From Lacrimispora celerecrescens (lineage in GTDB: Bacteria; Bacillota; Clostridia; Lachnospirales; Lachnospiraceae), in contig NZ_JPME01000014.1 in the NCBI RefSeq assembly GCF_000732605.1, forward strand, positions 62,001 through 126,000: a stretch of 64,000 nucleotides of DNA. The letters are read 5' to 3'. This document shows positions 1 to 7,386 of this stretch, piece after piece; the stretch's first letter is position 1, and the number at the start of each line of letters is the position of its first letter. The notes under the pieces were generated by a model. It was given only the letters and a program-made list of their open reading frames with translations. It was not told the origin of the DNA and did not search any database. A program made the translations under genes and the position numbers.

Positions 1-834
1 CACTCTGTTTACAGCCTGAAACGCCGCTATGGTGCTGACTCCAAGAGGATTTATGACTCCCTGTATCAAAAGCTTTCCAATCGGCTGGCAGGATTGCTGC
101 AATGCCGTGACCGCCCCCTGCTTAACCGTTAGACTTAAGAGCTCCCGGTCTATTCGGACATCCTTTGGCTTAAGCTTAAGGAGGGGAACCTTCTTATATA
201 TGTAGGAAATACACAAAAGCGCGGAAACCGCCTCTGCAATGTCCGTAGCCAGGGCTGCTCCAAAAACCCCCATGTGAAATCCTGCCACAAATACCAAATC
301 TAATACTGCGTTTAAAACCGAAGCCATAGCCAGGAAGCGGACCGGAGTCTTTGAATCGCCCACACTCCGAAGAGCAGAAGCAACACCGTTATAAAAAAAG
401 GTAAATGGGGTTCCGATCAATATGACCCTTAAATAAATAGCCGCATCTTCTGAGATCTCTTTTGGAACACGGAGAAGCCTTATGATCTCACCGGAAAAAA
501 GCAGCCCCAGGCCCACAATGGCCAGGGAAAAATATAAGCCAAACAAAAGGGTGGTGGATATCTCCCGCTTTAACTTTTCATGGCTTCCTGCACCAAAAAA
601 TTCACTCATTAGCACCGAAGCCCCGATGCAGATTCCCGTAATCCCCAGGATCACAATATTCATGACCGGGCCTGCCGCACCAACTGCTGCCAGTGCCTCT
701 TCTCCAGCAAACCGTCCAACTACAATGGAATCCACCGCATTATAGGTGAGCTGGAATAAATTTCCTAAAACCAGCGGAATGGAAAACCGGATCAATTGAG
801 AAGAAATATTTCCTCTTGTCATATCTTTCATCAT
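1..834 (-). CDS. MATE family multidrug/Na+ efflux transporter, C-terminal part outside window
   Basis: The frame is open from an ATG at 834 to the window edge (278 codons, no stop), so about 60% of a normal MATE protein of roughly 450 residues is present. The start reads MMKDMTRGNISSQLIRFSIP, followed by the hydrophobic helices and the GRF-GEEALAAVGAAGP segment typical of MatE domains, then FNGVASALRSVGDSKTP, a classic MATE loop after helix 4. It is an inner-membrane antiporter predicted to export cationic toxins or drugs in exchange for Na+ or H+. The gene follows greA by 21 bp on the same strand and may be cotranscribed with it. Substrate cannot be inferred. Confidence 0.88.
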   Translation of the reverse strand, partial: MMKDMTRGNISSQLIRFSIPLVLGNLFQLTYNAVDSIVVGRFAGEEALAAVGAAGPVMNIVILGITGICIGASVLMSEFFGAGSHEKLKREISTTLLFGLYFSLAIVGLGLLFSGEIIRLLRVPKEISEDAAIYLRVILIGTPFTFFYNGVASALRSVGDSKTPVRFLAMASVLNAVLDLVFVAGFHMGVFGAALATDIAEAVSALLCISYIYKKVPLLKLKPKDVRIDRELLSLTVKQGAVTALQQSCQPIGKLLIQGVINPLGVSTIAAFQAVNRV

Positions 835-855
835 ATCGCCTGCCCCTTAGGCGGA

Positions 856-1359
856 TCAATAGCTTCTCAGCTTGTCACTGCCATCATCCTTTGTATTTTC
901 CAGGCGTTTCACCACTACGTAGTAGCCTGTATTGCCATCGACCTTTACATAAACCCGGTCGCCAACCTTATGTCCAATAATAGCCCTTCCCAATGGAGAC
1001 TCTGAGCTGATAAGGCCCTTCATGGAATTTCCGCGGACGGTTGTCACAAGCTTGTAGGTCTCCTCCTCTTCATCATCCTCAAAATATAAGTCAACCGTAT
1101 TATAGAGCCCGATCTCATCGTCTTTGGATTCATCGGATATGATCTGAGCTGTCTTTATCATCTTCTCCAGATAACGGATCCTGCTTTCATTCTGGTTCTT
1201 ATCCTTTTTTGCGGCATGATATTCAAAATTTTCACTTAAATCCCCATGAGCTCTTGCTTCTTTTACCGCTTCTAATGCTTCTTTTCGAACGACCAGCTTC
1301 CGATAGTCTATTTCTTCCTGCATTTTCTTAATATCATTGTCCGTTAATTTATCAAACAC
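856..1359 (-). CDS. greA: GreA/GreB-family transcript cleavage factor
   Basis: A 167-residue protein starting at a GTG (1359) with a GAAGG ribosome site six bases upstream. The N-terminal coiled-coil hairpin (about residues 1-75) carries the tip motif ARAHGDLSENFEYHAAKKDK, containing the Asp and Glu that coordinate Mg2+ in the RNA polymerase active site in Gre factors. The C-terminal FKBP-like domain follows (SPLGRAIIGHKVGD). Gre factors enter the polymerase secondary channel and stimulate cleavage of backtracked RNA. Length fits GreA (about 158). The acidic linker DEEEE near residue 97 is slightly longer than usual. Confidence 0.93.
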   Translation of the reverse strand: MFDKLTDNDIKKMQEEIDYRKLVVRKEALEAVKEARAHGDLSENFEYHAAKKDKNQNESRIRYLEKMIKTAQIISDESKDDEIGLYNTVDLYFEDDEEEETYKLVTTVRGNSMKGLISSESPLGRAIIGHKVGDRVYVKVDGNTGYYVVVKRLENTKDDGSDKLRSY

Positions 1360-1399
1360 GTTGTTCCTTCCCTCTTTCTACATTCTCCTATAGAGTCCA

Positions 1400-2383
1400 T
1401 CATTCCTTCTTCTGGGCAATTACTTCAATTCGCCCGGAAGCAGTCCCCACATGGCGATATGATCTTATGGAAAGTCCACATTTTTCCGCCAGAGCGTCTA
1501 TTCCCCTGTCCGTCATGCAGACCTCTGCCACTTCTCCCTTCCACATGGAAGCCCCCTTTTTTTCCAGATTTTTAATAGATTTATCAAGATCAGGGCCGTC
1601 AAACCAGAGAATCCCGTCCTCTGCTAAGTACTCCGCCGCCTGGGTCAGGATCAACTTCAAATCCTGAGTGCGGGAGATCCGGTCAATAAGGACAATCCGG
1701 TATGCCTTCTTATCACCTTCGATCTGTCCACCGGCTTCCTCCAGAGACATTGCCTGTGGATGATATCCGGCCTTTCTGGCCTCTTTATATAAAGGGCTTC
1801 TCTCTTCACCGATAAACAGCATGGTTCCTCCTGCTGCAAATTCACCTATGTCAGCTAAGAGCCGTTCACATCTTACTTTTGTGCGGTTTGTCCCCTTCTT
1901 TCTGTTTACAAGCCGGCTTTCTTCCCTTGCAAGGTAGTAATTTCCGCAATCCCTGCATTTCATAAAGACCCTGACGGGCTCAAGCACATATTGATCCGCA
2001 TCTTCATCTTCCATATATAATACAGCTCCATAATGGGTTTCACCTTTCCCGGAGCAAACGGGACACCGCTCTACTTCTGCTGTCATTAAGTTACGAAGTT
2101 CTTTTAACGCTGAAAAATACCAGCGGTACAGCCTGTTTTTAAATTCCTGGTCATAAACAAACAGCCGTGTCTTTATGACTTGTGCCATCCATTTCGTTTC
2201 ATGGATCACCGATTTATCTGCCATAAATCCCTTTAAACTCTCCTCCAAAGTAAGGAGCCCTGTGACAGTATCCTCTTTCAGCCGATCATTCTCCTTAAAG
2301 GCCATAAGGTGTTCGATTCCTTCCACAACACTGCTGCATAAATTGACCATTACCAACAGCTGATTCATTCTGCCTGTTGCCAT
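1400..2383 (-). CDS. Zinc-ribbon protein with methyltransferase-like C-terminal domain, unknown function
   Basis: A 327-residue soluble protein; the ATG at 2383 has GAAAGGA upstream. It has a helical N-terminal part (residues 1-105), then two Cys pairs, CPVCSGKG and CRDCGNYY, about 40 residues apart, which should bind one zinc. After about residue 175 the segments GTMLFIGEE, YRIVLIDR and EYLAEDGILWFDGPD resemble strands 1, 4 and 5 of a class I SAM-dependent methyltransferase fold. The usual GxGxG loop is not clearly present, so catalytic activity is doubtful. It sits 41 bp upstream of greA on the same strand. The family was not recognised. Confidence 0.6.
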   Translation of the reverse strand: MATGRMNQLLVMVNLCSSVVEGIEHLMAFKENDRLKEDTVTGLLTLEESLKGFMADKSVIHETKWMAQVIKTRLFVYDQEFKNRLYRWYFSALKELRNLMTAEVERCPVCSGKGETHYGAVLYMEDEDADQYVLEPVRVFMKCRDCGNYYLAREESRLVNRKKGTNRTKVRCERLLADIGEFAAGGTMLFIGEERSPLYKEARKAGYHPQAMSLEEAGGQIEGDKKAYRIVLIDRISRTQDLKLILTQAAEYLAEDGILWFDGPDLDKSIKNLEKKGASMWKGEVAEVCMTDRGIDALAEKCGLSIRSYRHVGTASGRIEVIAQKKE

Positions 2384-2480
2384 ACCATTTCCTTTCTTTC
2401 AGTTGCCTGTATTGTCCATGCATACTCCTTTATATTAGCATTTTTAAGGGGTGAAAAGCAAGATGCAAACAGGAAAACCG

Positions 2481-2529
2481 AAAATCAGTACATGGGAGCC
2501 GCCAGTAATGGTTCCCTTGTACTGATTTT
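2481..2529 (-). terminator. Strong hairpin terminator after the hydrogenase-like gene
   Basis: AAAATCAGTAC pairs with GTACTGATTTT, and inside it TGGGA pairs with TCCC around a short loop. It lies 36 bp downstream of the stop of the [FeFe]-hydrogenase-like gene. On the minus strand it is followed by a moderately T-rich stretch, so it should separate that gene from the zinc-ribbon gene. Confidence 0.7.
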
Positions 2530-2565
2530 ACTAAAAAGGTATAAAACATATGAAAACAATTCGCC

Positions 2566-3810
2566 TTACGTAATATTTCTGCTGAATAAATCGGTTTCTT
2601 CCAGCAAACTCTCGATGCTGTCCAGGTTCAGACGGTGCAGTAGTTCAATCACATATGGGTTCTCCGCAGGATGCATATAAGTCGCCTTTTCTCCATAATC
2701 ATTGACCAGTTCTGTTCCTTGCTCCACTCCCAGAATGGACCTTGGTCCGCCCACACAGCCACCCACGCAGCCCATGCCTTCGTAAAAGTTTGCTTCGATA
2801 TTCCCAGCCATAATATCCTGAATCATTTTCCGGCACGCAGGTACTCCATCCGCCTGTTTGGTGCGGATCTCTGTTTTTTTATTGGGATTAATGGCTCTTA
2901 CCGTACTTTCTACCGCTTCACTGACTCCGCCCTTTCTGGCGTAAATCCTTCCGGCCCTTGAGGAATGGTCCTTTTCACTTTCTTCCATGACAGCCGGATC
3001 GATTCCCAAGGCATCAAATATATTCTTTACCTCCTGGAATGTAAGAACATAGTCAACCGCACCGGCCAGATCCTTTTCCCTGGCTTCTGCCTTTTTGGCA
3101 AGACACGGTCCAATGAATACGGTCAAAGCATCGGGATGGAGTGCTTTTACGACTCTTGCACAGGCGACCATGGGTGATACCGAGCCAGGCACATGAGGAA
3201 CCAGCTGGTTATAGACTTTACGGATCATACCGATCCACATGGGGCAGCAGCAGCTTGTCAGCTGGAAATCGTTGATATCATTGATGTTTTTATCAAATTC
3301 AAGGGCTTCTTTTAATGTAAGGATGTCCGCAAATAAGGCAACCTCCAGCATTCCGTCAAACCCTACGGCTTTTAATGCCGACCTAAGCTTACCGGGAGTA
3401 ACCTCTTTTGAAAACTGGCCTAAAAATGCGGGAGCTATCATTGCATATACCAGTCCCTTGGAGCCTCTTATCGCTTTTAATGCCGGGATAATGTCCGTAC
3501 TGGCTGTCAACTTTTCCGGTGCGCAGCCTTCAATGCAATTTTCACAGCCCAGGCACAGCTCCGGATCAACAGTGACCCCATCCTTTCCGATCCCCAATGC
3601 ACCGAACGGACAGCGCTTTAAGCATTCCTCCCGTTCCTCTTTGGAACAGGTGCAGGTTCCCGTACGGATTACTACCGGGTGCTTCATCGGGTTCAAAAGG
3701 CAATCCAGATGGTGAGGATCATATGGGGTTTCCAAATTATTCTCCGGATCCGAATCATTATTTAATACGGACTTCACCATACTTTCATACAACTGCTTAA
3801 ATGTCTGCAT
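2566..3810 (-). CDS. [FeFe]-hydrogenase-like protein with N-terminal ferredoxin clusters
   Basis: The start chosen is the ATG at 3810 (MQTFKQLYES), which has GGGAGG seven bases upstream; longer readings have no ribosome site. The protein has 414 residues. The N-terminal part (about 50-105) holds Cys-rich ferredoxin segments, including CLGCENCIEGC, for [4Fe-4S] clusters. The rest is the hydrogenase large-subunit domain with the three H-cluster motifs: TSCCCPMW (L1), IGPCLAKKAEA (L2) and EGMGCVGGCVGGP (L3). The ligand cysteines and the L2 lysine are kept, but L1 carries an extra Cys compared with the canonical TSCCPxW. Short, single-gene forms like this may be true H2 enzymes or redox sensors. 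No HydE/F/G maturases lie in the window. Confidence 0.8.
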   Translation of the reverse strand: MQTFKQLYESMVKSVLNNDSDPENNLETPYDPHHLDCLLNPMKHPVVIRTGTCTCSKEEREECLKRCPFGALGIGKDGVTVDPELCLGCENCIEGCAPEKLTASTDIIPALKAIRGSKGLVYAMIAPAFLGQFSKEVTPGKLRSALKAVGFDGMLEVALFADILTLKEALEFDKNINDINDFQLTSCCCPMWIGMIRKVYNQLVPHVPGSVSPMVACARVVKALHPDALTVFIGPCLAKKAEAREKDLAGAVDYVLTFQEVKNIFDALGIDPAVMEESEKDHSSRAGRIYARKGGVSEAVESTVRAINPNKKTEIRTKQADGVPACRKMIQDIMAGNIEANFYEGMGCVGGCVGGPRSILGVEQGTELVNDYGEKATYMHPAENPYVIELLHRLNLDSIESLLEETDLFSRNIT

Positions 3811-3946
3811 AAGATACCTCCCGCAAGTATGTTTTTGTTTTCTTATAGTACTTATATTTTTATCAATTCCGGTAATTATATGATATTTATTATTATAATA
3901 CTTTTTCTTCTTCCTTACCATACCATACATGGGAATGTTCCTATTT

Positions 3947-4519
3947 TCACAAAAATTCCTTGTGTATATGCAAATGCTCGATTTTATCCAGAAATTTTTC
4001 GTCTTCAAAATCAAGCTCTATGATATACGGCATCCAATCCAGAATCCGAAGGAAAGAATCACAGTCATAGTCTGTATTATAATAATTTAAAATGCTGCTT
4101 AGTGCTGTTCCATGGGTTCCAATGACAATATTCCTGCCATCATTCTTTTGAAGTATATCCTTTAGTGCAGCCACATTCCTCTCCTGTACCATGGCGATTG
4201 ATTCTCCGCCCTCCTCATGAAAGTCATGATCTTCCCAACGCTTCCGAAACATTCCATGATGATTCCCGTTTCTCCCGCTTTCACGTTCACGGAGACGTTC
4301 ATCGGTGATGATTTCCGTTTCATAATGTGCTGCAGTTTCCCATATGGTATCCATACTCCGCTTATATGGGCTGCAGTAAAATGAATCAATATTTTTATCC
4401 TGCAAAAACTCCAATACCTTCCTGGAGTCTTCTCTGCCCTCCATCGTCAAAGGCCTGCTCCTGTCATCTTCCCAGGCATGGTCCGGCTGTGCGTGGCGTA
4501 CAAAATATACTCTTGTCAT
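3947..4519 (-). CDS. Histidine phosphatase family protein
   Basis: A 190-residue cytoplasmic protein with a GGAGG site before its ATG. The N-terminal catalytic motif FVRHAQPDH carries the RH pair whose His becomes phosphorylated in the phosphoglycerate-mutase-like superfamily. CSPYKRSMDT supplies the second Arg, RERESG the acid region, and GTHGTALSSIL the second catalytic His. The family includes cofactor-dependent phosphoglycerate mutases and many phosphatases of small phosphoesters. At this length and without the mutase-specific insertions, a phosphatase is more likely. The substrate is unknown. The gene stands alone between aspS and the hydrogenase-like gene. Confidence 0.87.
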   Translation of the reverse strand: MTRVYFVRHAQPDHAWEDDRSRPLTMEGREDSRKVLEFLQDKNIDSFYCSPYKRSMDTIWETAAHYETEIITDERLRERESGRNGNHHGMFRKRWEDHDFHEEGGESIAMVQERNVAALKDILQKNDGRNIVIGTHGTALSSILNYYNTDYDCDSFLRILDWMPYIIELDFEDEKFLDKIEHLHIHKEFL

Positions 4520-4593
4520 TATGTTTTATCCTCCCCCACTGTTTATTATTTATAACATTGTCTCTGAATAATCATGATGGCCGGTAATTGATT

Positions 4594-5919
4594 CTATGGA
4601 ATCAGCCGGTTTATATCTCTTGGAAACAAGGTGGATAACCGCACATTCTCCTGTTCAAGAAGCTTGCTTGTAAAACGTTCCAGACCAAGGCCCAGTCCTC
4701 CATGAGGCGGCATCCCATATTTATGCATCATGAGATAGCTTTCAAATAATTCAGTATTCATTCCTCTGCGTACCATTTTCTCAACCTGTTCCTTATACCC
4801 ATGAATTCTTTGGCCGCCTGTTGTTATCTCCAGTCCCCGGAATAAAAGGTCAAAGCTTAAGGTTTCCTCCTCATTCTCCACGCTATCCATGGCATAAAAG
4901 GGCCTCTTGGGGCTTGGATAATGAGTTACAAATACAAATTCACTTTCTGTTTTCTTCTTAATCAGCTCAAAAAGCAGTTTTTCTTCTTCCGGCTCAAAAT
5001 CATCAAAGTCTTTAATAGGCCTATGATATTCCACTGATATCAATTCTTTTGCTTCCTTAAATTTAATCGCCGGAATTTCTTTGATTACAGGCAGCTTCAC
5101 TTTTAACAGCCGTATTTCATCACCATACTGTTCATTTAAATATTCCATTACATGTTTTAGCATCATCGTTTCCATCTGCATAATGTCTTCAAAACTGCAA
5201 ATGTACCCCATTTCAAAATCCACGCTTGTATATTCATTCAAATGCCTGGAGGTATCATGTTTTTCCGCCCGGAAGACCGGAGCTATTTCATACACTCTTT
5301 CAAAAACGCCTACCATCATCTGCTTGTAAAATTGCGGGCTTTGAGCTAGATATGCCTCTCTGCCAAAATAGTCTAAACGGAAAATATTTGCTCCGCCTTC
5401 GGCACCTGCGTAAACGATCTTAGGCGTACGGATTTCCGTAAATTTTTCTTTTTTTAGGAACTCACGGATCCCATAGGTGATCCCTTCCTGAAGTTTAAAA
5501 ATTGCCCGTTCTTTTTCGTTACGAAGAGTAACCGGTCTGAAATTGAGCAGAGTTTCCATGGAAGTATCTACACATTTATTATTAATTACAACTGGGCTTG
5601 GCTCTACCGGCTTTGATAATACCTCTATCTCAATCATCTGAAGGTCATAGCCTGTTCTGGATCTTTCTTCCCCTTTGACACAGGCGGTCACGATAACGCT
5701 GCTTTCTTCCTTCATCTCATCGAGAGAAAACAAGGAAAATTCTTTTGAATAAATACACTGAACTACGTTCCTTTTCGTTCTCAACAGTACAAACGCAAAA
5801 TCACTCATTTTCCTGATTTTATAGATGCTTCCATGAATCTTTATTGTTTCACCGATATGGTTTATCAGCTCCTGCGCCTCAACGGTTATCTCTTTGATTT
5901 CTCCAATGATACTCTTCAT
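4594..5919 (-). CDS. aspS: Aspartyl-tRNA synthetase, short archaeal-type (probably aspartate--tRNA(Asn) ligase)
   Basis: A 441-residue class II synthetase. The ATG at 5919 has AGGAGG eight bases upstream. Residues 1-110 form the OB-fold anticodon-binding domain; the catalytic domain carries motif 2 (FRAEKHDTSRHLNEYTSVDF) and motif 3 (GGLGLGLERFTSKLL). The length of about 440, with no large GAD insertion, marks the archaeal/AspRS2 type, which in many bacteria is non-discriminating and also charges tRNA(Asn) for GatCAB amidation; that specificity is inferred. The gene is preceded by a promoter, an Asp-rich leader peptide and an attenuator (6034-6258), so expression is probably controlled by charged tRNA supply. 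Confidence 0.93.
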   Translation of the reverse strand: MKSIIGEIKEITVEAQELINHIGETIKIHGSIYKIRKMSDFAFVLLRTKRNVVQCIYSKEFSLFSLDEMKEESSVIVTACVKGEERSRTGYDLQMIEIEVLSKPVEPSPVVINNKCVDTSMETLLNFRPVTLRNEKERAIFKLQEGITYGIREFLKKEKFTEIRTPKIVYAGAEGGANIFRLDYFGREAYLAQSPQFYKQMMVGVFERVYEIAPVFRAEKHDTSRHLNEYTSVDFEMGYICSFEDIMQMETMMLKHVMEYLNEQYGDEIRLLKVKLPVIKEIPAIKFKEAKELISVEYHRPIKDFDDFEPEEEKLLFELIKKKTESEFVFVTHYPSPKRPFYAMDSVENEEETLSFDLLFRGLEITTGGQRIHGYKEQVEKMVRRGMNTELFESYLMMHKYGMPPHGGLGLGLERFTSKLLEQENVRLSTLFPRDINRLIP

Positions 5920-6033
5920 TGTTTATTCCTCCTGGATTATGATTATTTGATTTTTACTGCTATCTAATATATCCATAAGGACATCATCAATATGTCCCAT
6001 ACGATCACAACCTTTCCCTCACCCGTATGGGTA

Positions 6034-6078
6034 TAAAAATAGAACCACACAGGCAATTTAAATTTACCGATGTGGTCC
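6034..6078 (-). terminator. Intrinsic terminator of the aspS attenuator
   Basis: GGACCACA pairs with TGTGGTTC, and inside this GGTAAAT pairs with ATTGCC through one mismatch. The hairpin is followed on the minus strand by CTATTTTTA. It lies 115 bases upstream of the aspS start, so it can only act as a conditional leader terminator. Confidence 0.78.
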
Positions 6079-6151
6079 CTAAAATATTCTATCCACACAG
6101 GCGCAACGCTATAAGCGCTTGCACCTGCGTTTTGTCACAGATACAAGCGCT
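6034..6151 (-). promoter_or_regulatory. aspS leader: competing hairpins forming a ribosome-sensing attenuator
   Basis: Five mutually exclusive pairing segments follow the leader-peptide stop codon. Segment 1 (6144-6151, AGCGCTTG) pairs with the end of segment 2 (6114-6129, ending CAAGCGCT). Segment 2 also pairs along its length with segment 3 (6093-6110, containing GCGTTGCGCCTGTGTGG). The TGTGG of segment 3 can pair with the CCACA of segment 4 (6071-6078), which otherwise pairs with segment 5 (6045-6056) to form the terminator. Inferred logic: stalling at the first Asp codon leaves segment 1 free, so 1:2 forms, then 3:4, and transcription continues. A ribosome at the stop codon masks segment 1, so 2:3 forms, then the 4:5 terminator. 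Confidence 0.72.
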
Positions 6152-6152
6152 A

Positions 6153-6200
6153 TCAATCGTCGTCCCTATTCAACATTTCAAATAGTTGATGCTGATTCAT
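6153..6200 (-). CDS. aspS leader peptide, 15 residues, Asp/Asn-rich end
   Basis: The minus strand has a GGAGG site (6209-6213), an eight-base spacer, and ATG at 6200 opening the frame MNQHQLFEMLNRDDD followed by TGA. Three consecutive Asp codons (GAC GAC GAT) come directly before the stop, with an Asn codon two positions earlier, and the first attenuator segment begins two bases after the stop. A control peptide rich in the amino acid handled by the downstream enzyme is the hallmark of trp-type transcription attenuation. The peptide is not expected to have a function of its own. Confidence 0.78.
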   Translation of the reverse strand: MNQHQLFEMLNRDDD

Positions 6201-6229
6201 AATAGCTGCCTCCATTTATAGTTTGATAC

Positions 6230-6258
6230 AGGTTATCACAAAGAGCCTATATTGTCAA
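6230..6258 (-). promoter_or_regulatory. Promoter of the aspS leader transcript
   Basis: TTGACA at 6253-6258 and TAACCT at 6230-6235 are separated by 17 bases on the minus strand, with TG one base before the -10 (extended -10). Transcription should begin near 6223, ten bases before the leader-peptide Shine-Dalgarno. The -35 overlaps the stop of the preceding gene. Confidence 0.72.
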
Positions 6259-6887
6259 ATGAAATATTCAATGGTATCTGCCGGTTTCTTCTGTGTCACT
6301 CTGTTAAATATAATGACTGCCTCTCTTGTTTCCTTGGGACCGAGGGCATAAGCACCCTTTCCTGTGTCATTAAATATCTCCCATGGCACACATCGGTTCC
6401 TATGATAAGGCATATCTGTGATTAACTCCAATCCCTTTTGCTTAAAAGGTTTTTTTCTAAAATAAGGATCAAATAAATAAACATTTTCCTCATCGGCCCC
6501 AGTTACCAATACATAGTGCCAGCAGCCTAACATTACCCGCGCCACCACAACTCCGTCCTGCTGCAGACCATATATGATCTTGCTGTTTTCTCCTATATAC
6601 ACTTCGTCCCCAGTCAGATATTCGCTTTGAACAGGAAACTTCTTCATCTTTCCGAATTGATTAATCCAGTTGCTGAAAAACATCATAGCCATACGTGAGG
6701 TTCCATTTTTTCCGAACTCTCCCTTGGCATTATAGGAATCGAGACAAAAAAGCATAATATGTTTGATGATATCCGGCGGAATCTGATCCCGGGTGAAGAG
6801 ATAGCTCATTGCATTCAGTAATGTGGTCGGGCCGCAGTCGTATTCTGTGACCTGATAATTTAGGGGATTTTTCATATTGGGGTTCAC
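6255..6887 (-). CDS. C39-like papain-fold cysteine peptidase domain protein
   Basis: A 210-residue protein. VTEYDCGPTTLLNAMSYL near residues 13-30 carries the Gln/Cys signature of C39-type peptidases with the catalytic Cys, and CWHYVLVTGADEENVYLFDP (about 122-141) holds the His and the following Asp. There is no transporter domain and no signal peptide, so it is a stand-alone cytoplasmic member, not a bacteriocin-exporting ABC protein. The start is uncertain: GTG 6887 has AAGGA only two bases upstream, and ATG 6875 (MKNPLNYQ) is an alternative. The substrate is unknown and no bacteriocin precursor is adjacent. Confidence 0.7.
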   Translation of the reverse strand: MNPNMKNPLNYQVTEYDCGPTTLLNAMSYLFTRDQIPPDIIKHIMLFCLDSYNAKGEFGKNGTSRMAMMFFSNWINQFGKMKKFPVQSEYLTGDEVYIGENSKIIYGLQQDGVVVARVMLGCWHYVLVTGADEENVYLFDPYFRKKPFKQKGLELITDMPYHRNRCVPWEIFNDTGKGAYALGPKETREAVIIFNRVTQKKPADTIEYFI

Positions 6888-7028
6888 TTCCTTTAAGGAT
6901 TTTCATACACGGTTGCCTGTCATATGTTAAAAATACCGGGCTTACCTATAATAGCATCTTGCTATTACAGGAGCTATACAATATTCCTTAATAAATTCAC
7001 TTATCACATTTCTATCTTATAAGCATTA

Positions 7029-7057
7029 TTTGTATCATTTTAGCACAATATTGTCAA
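7029..7057 (-). promoter_or_regulatory. Candidate promoter for the C39-like gene
   Basis: TTGACA (7052-7057) and TACAAA (7029-7034) are 17 bases apart on the minus strand, about 140 bases upstream of the gene. The remainder of the 6888-7299 interval is AT-rich and shows only this promoter and the hairpin at 7211-7250. Confidence 0.45.
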
Positions 7058-7210
7058 TATATTTTCAGCTCGTATGGATACCTTTTATATTATGCAGTCA
7101 CAATGCAAAAGCTCTTAGGCTGATGATCCGGGTGGTTCACTATTACATTGTGCCACAAAACCTATCTGTTATTACATAAATTCAATTTATTCCGGTGAAA
7201 TACGGTACGT

Positions 7211-7250
7211 AAGAAAGACTACTTGAGAGAACCTCTCAGGAGTCTTTCTT
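7211..7250 (-). terminator. Long hairpin after the marR-cyclase operon
   Basis: AAGAAAGACT pairs perfectly with AGTCTTTCTT, and an inner stem CTTGAGAG/CTCTCAGG closes a three-base loop, giving an almost continuous 20-bp hairpin. It lies downstream of the cyclase gene and the small ORF. The T-rich 3' arm (minus strand) suggests a terminator, although a separate U-tract is weak. Confidence 0.6.
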
Positions 7251-7299
7251 ATCCTGCCATTTACAGGCAATTCTTGTCTTTGGAAATCAGATGTAAGGC

Positions 7300-7386
7300 T
7301 TAAAGCTGATTTTCCAGCTGTTCTATTAGTTTTTTCTTTAACTCTTCTAATTCTATTGTCGATGGCCTATTTTTGTCTTCATACAT
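7300..7386 (-). CDS. Candidate 28-residue microprotein overlapping the cyclase stop
   Basis: An ATG at 7386 overlaps the end of the cyclase frame (stop at 7379-7381) and opens a 28-codon frame starting MYEDKNRPSTIELEELKKKL and ending in TAA. The composition, charged with regular Leu/Ile spacing, predicts one amphipathic helix. The overlap would allow translational coupling, and the hairpin at 7211-7250 follows. There is no good Shine-Dalgarno, so this is a candidate only. Confidence 0.35.
   Translation of the reverse strand: MYEDKNRPSTIELEELKKKLIEQLENQL

Noticed and set aside
3239-3715. 158-codon plus-strand open frame
   Set aside because: Antisense shadow of the hydrogenase-like gene.
5920-6152. 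T-box riboswitch upstream of aspS
   Set aside because: The antiterminator consensus AGGGTGGNACCGCG is absent on the minus strand, and no specifier-loop Stem I was evident; a leader peptide with Asp codons explains the region better.
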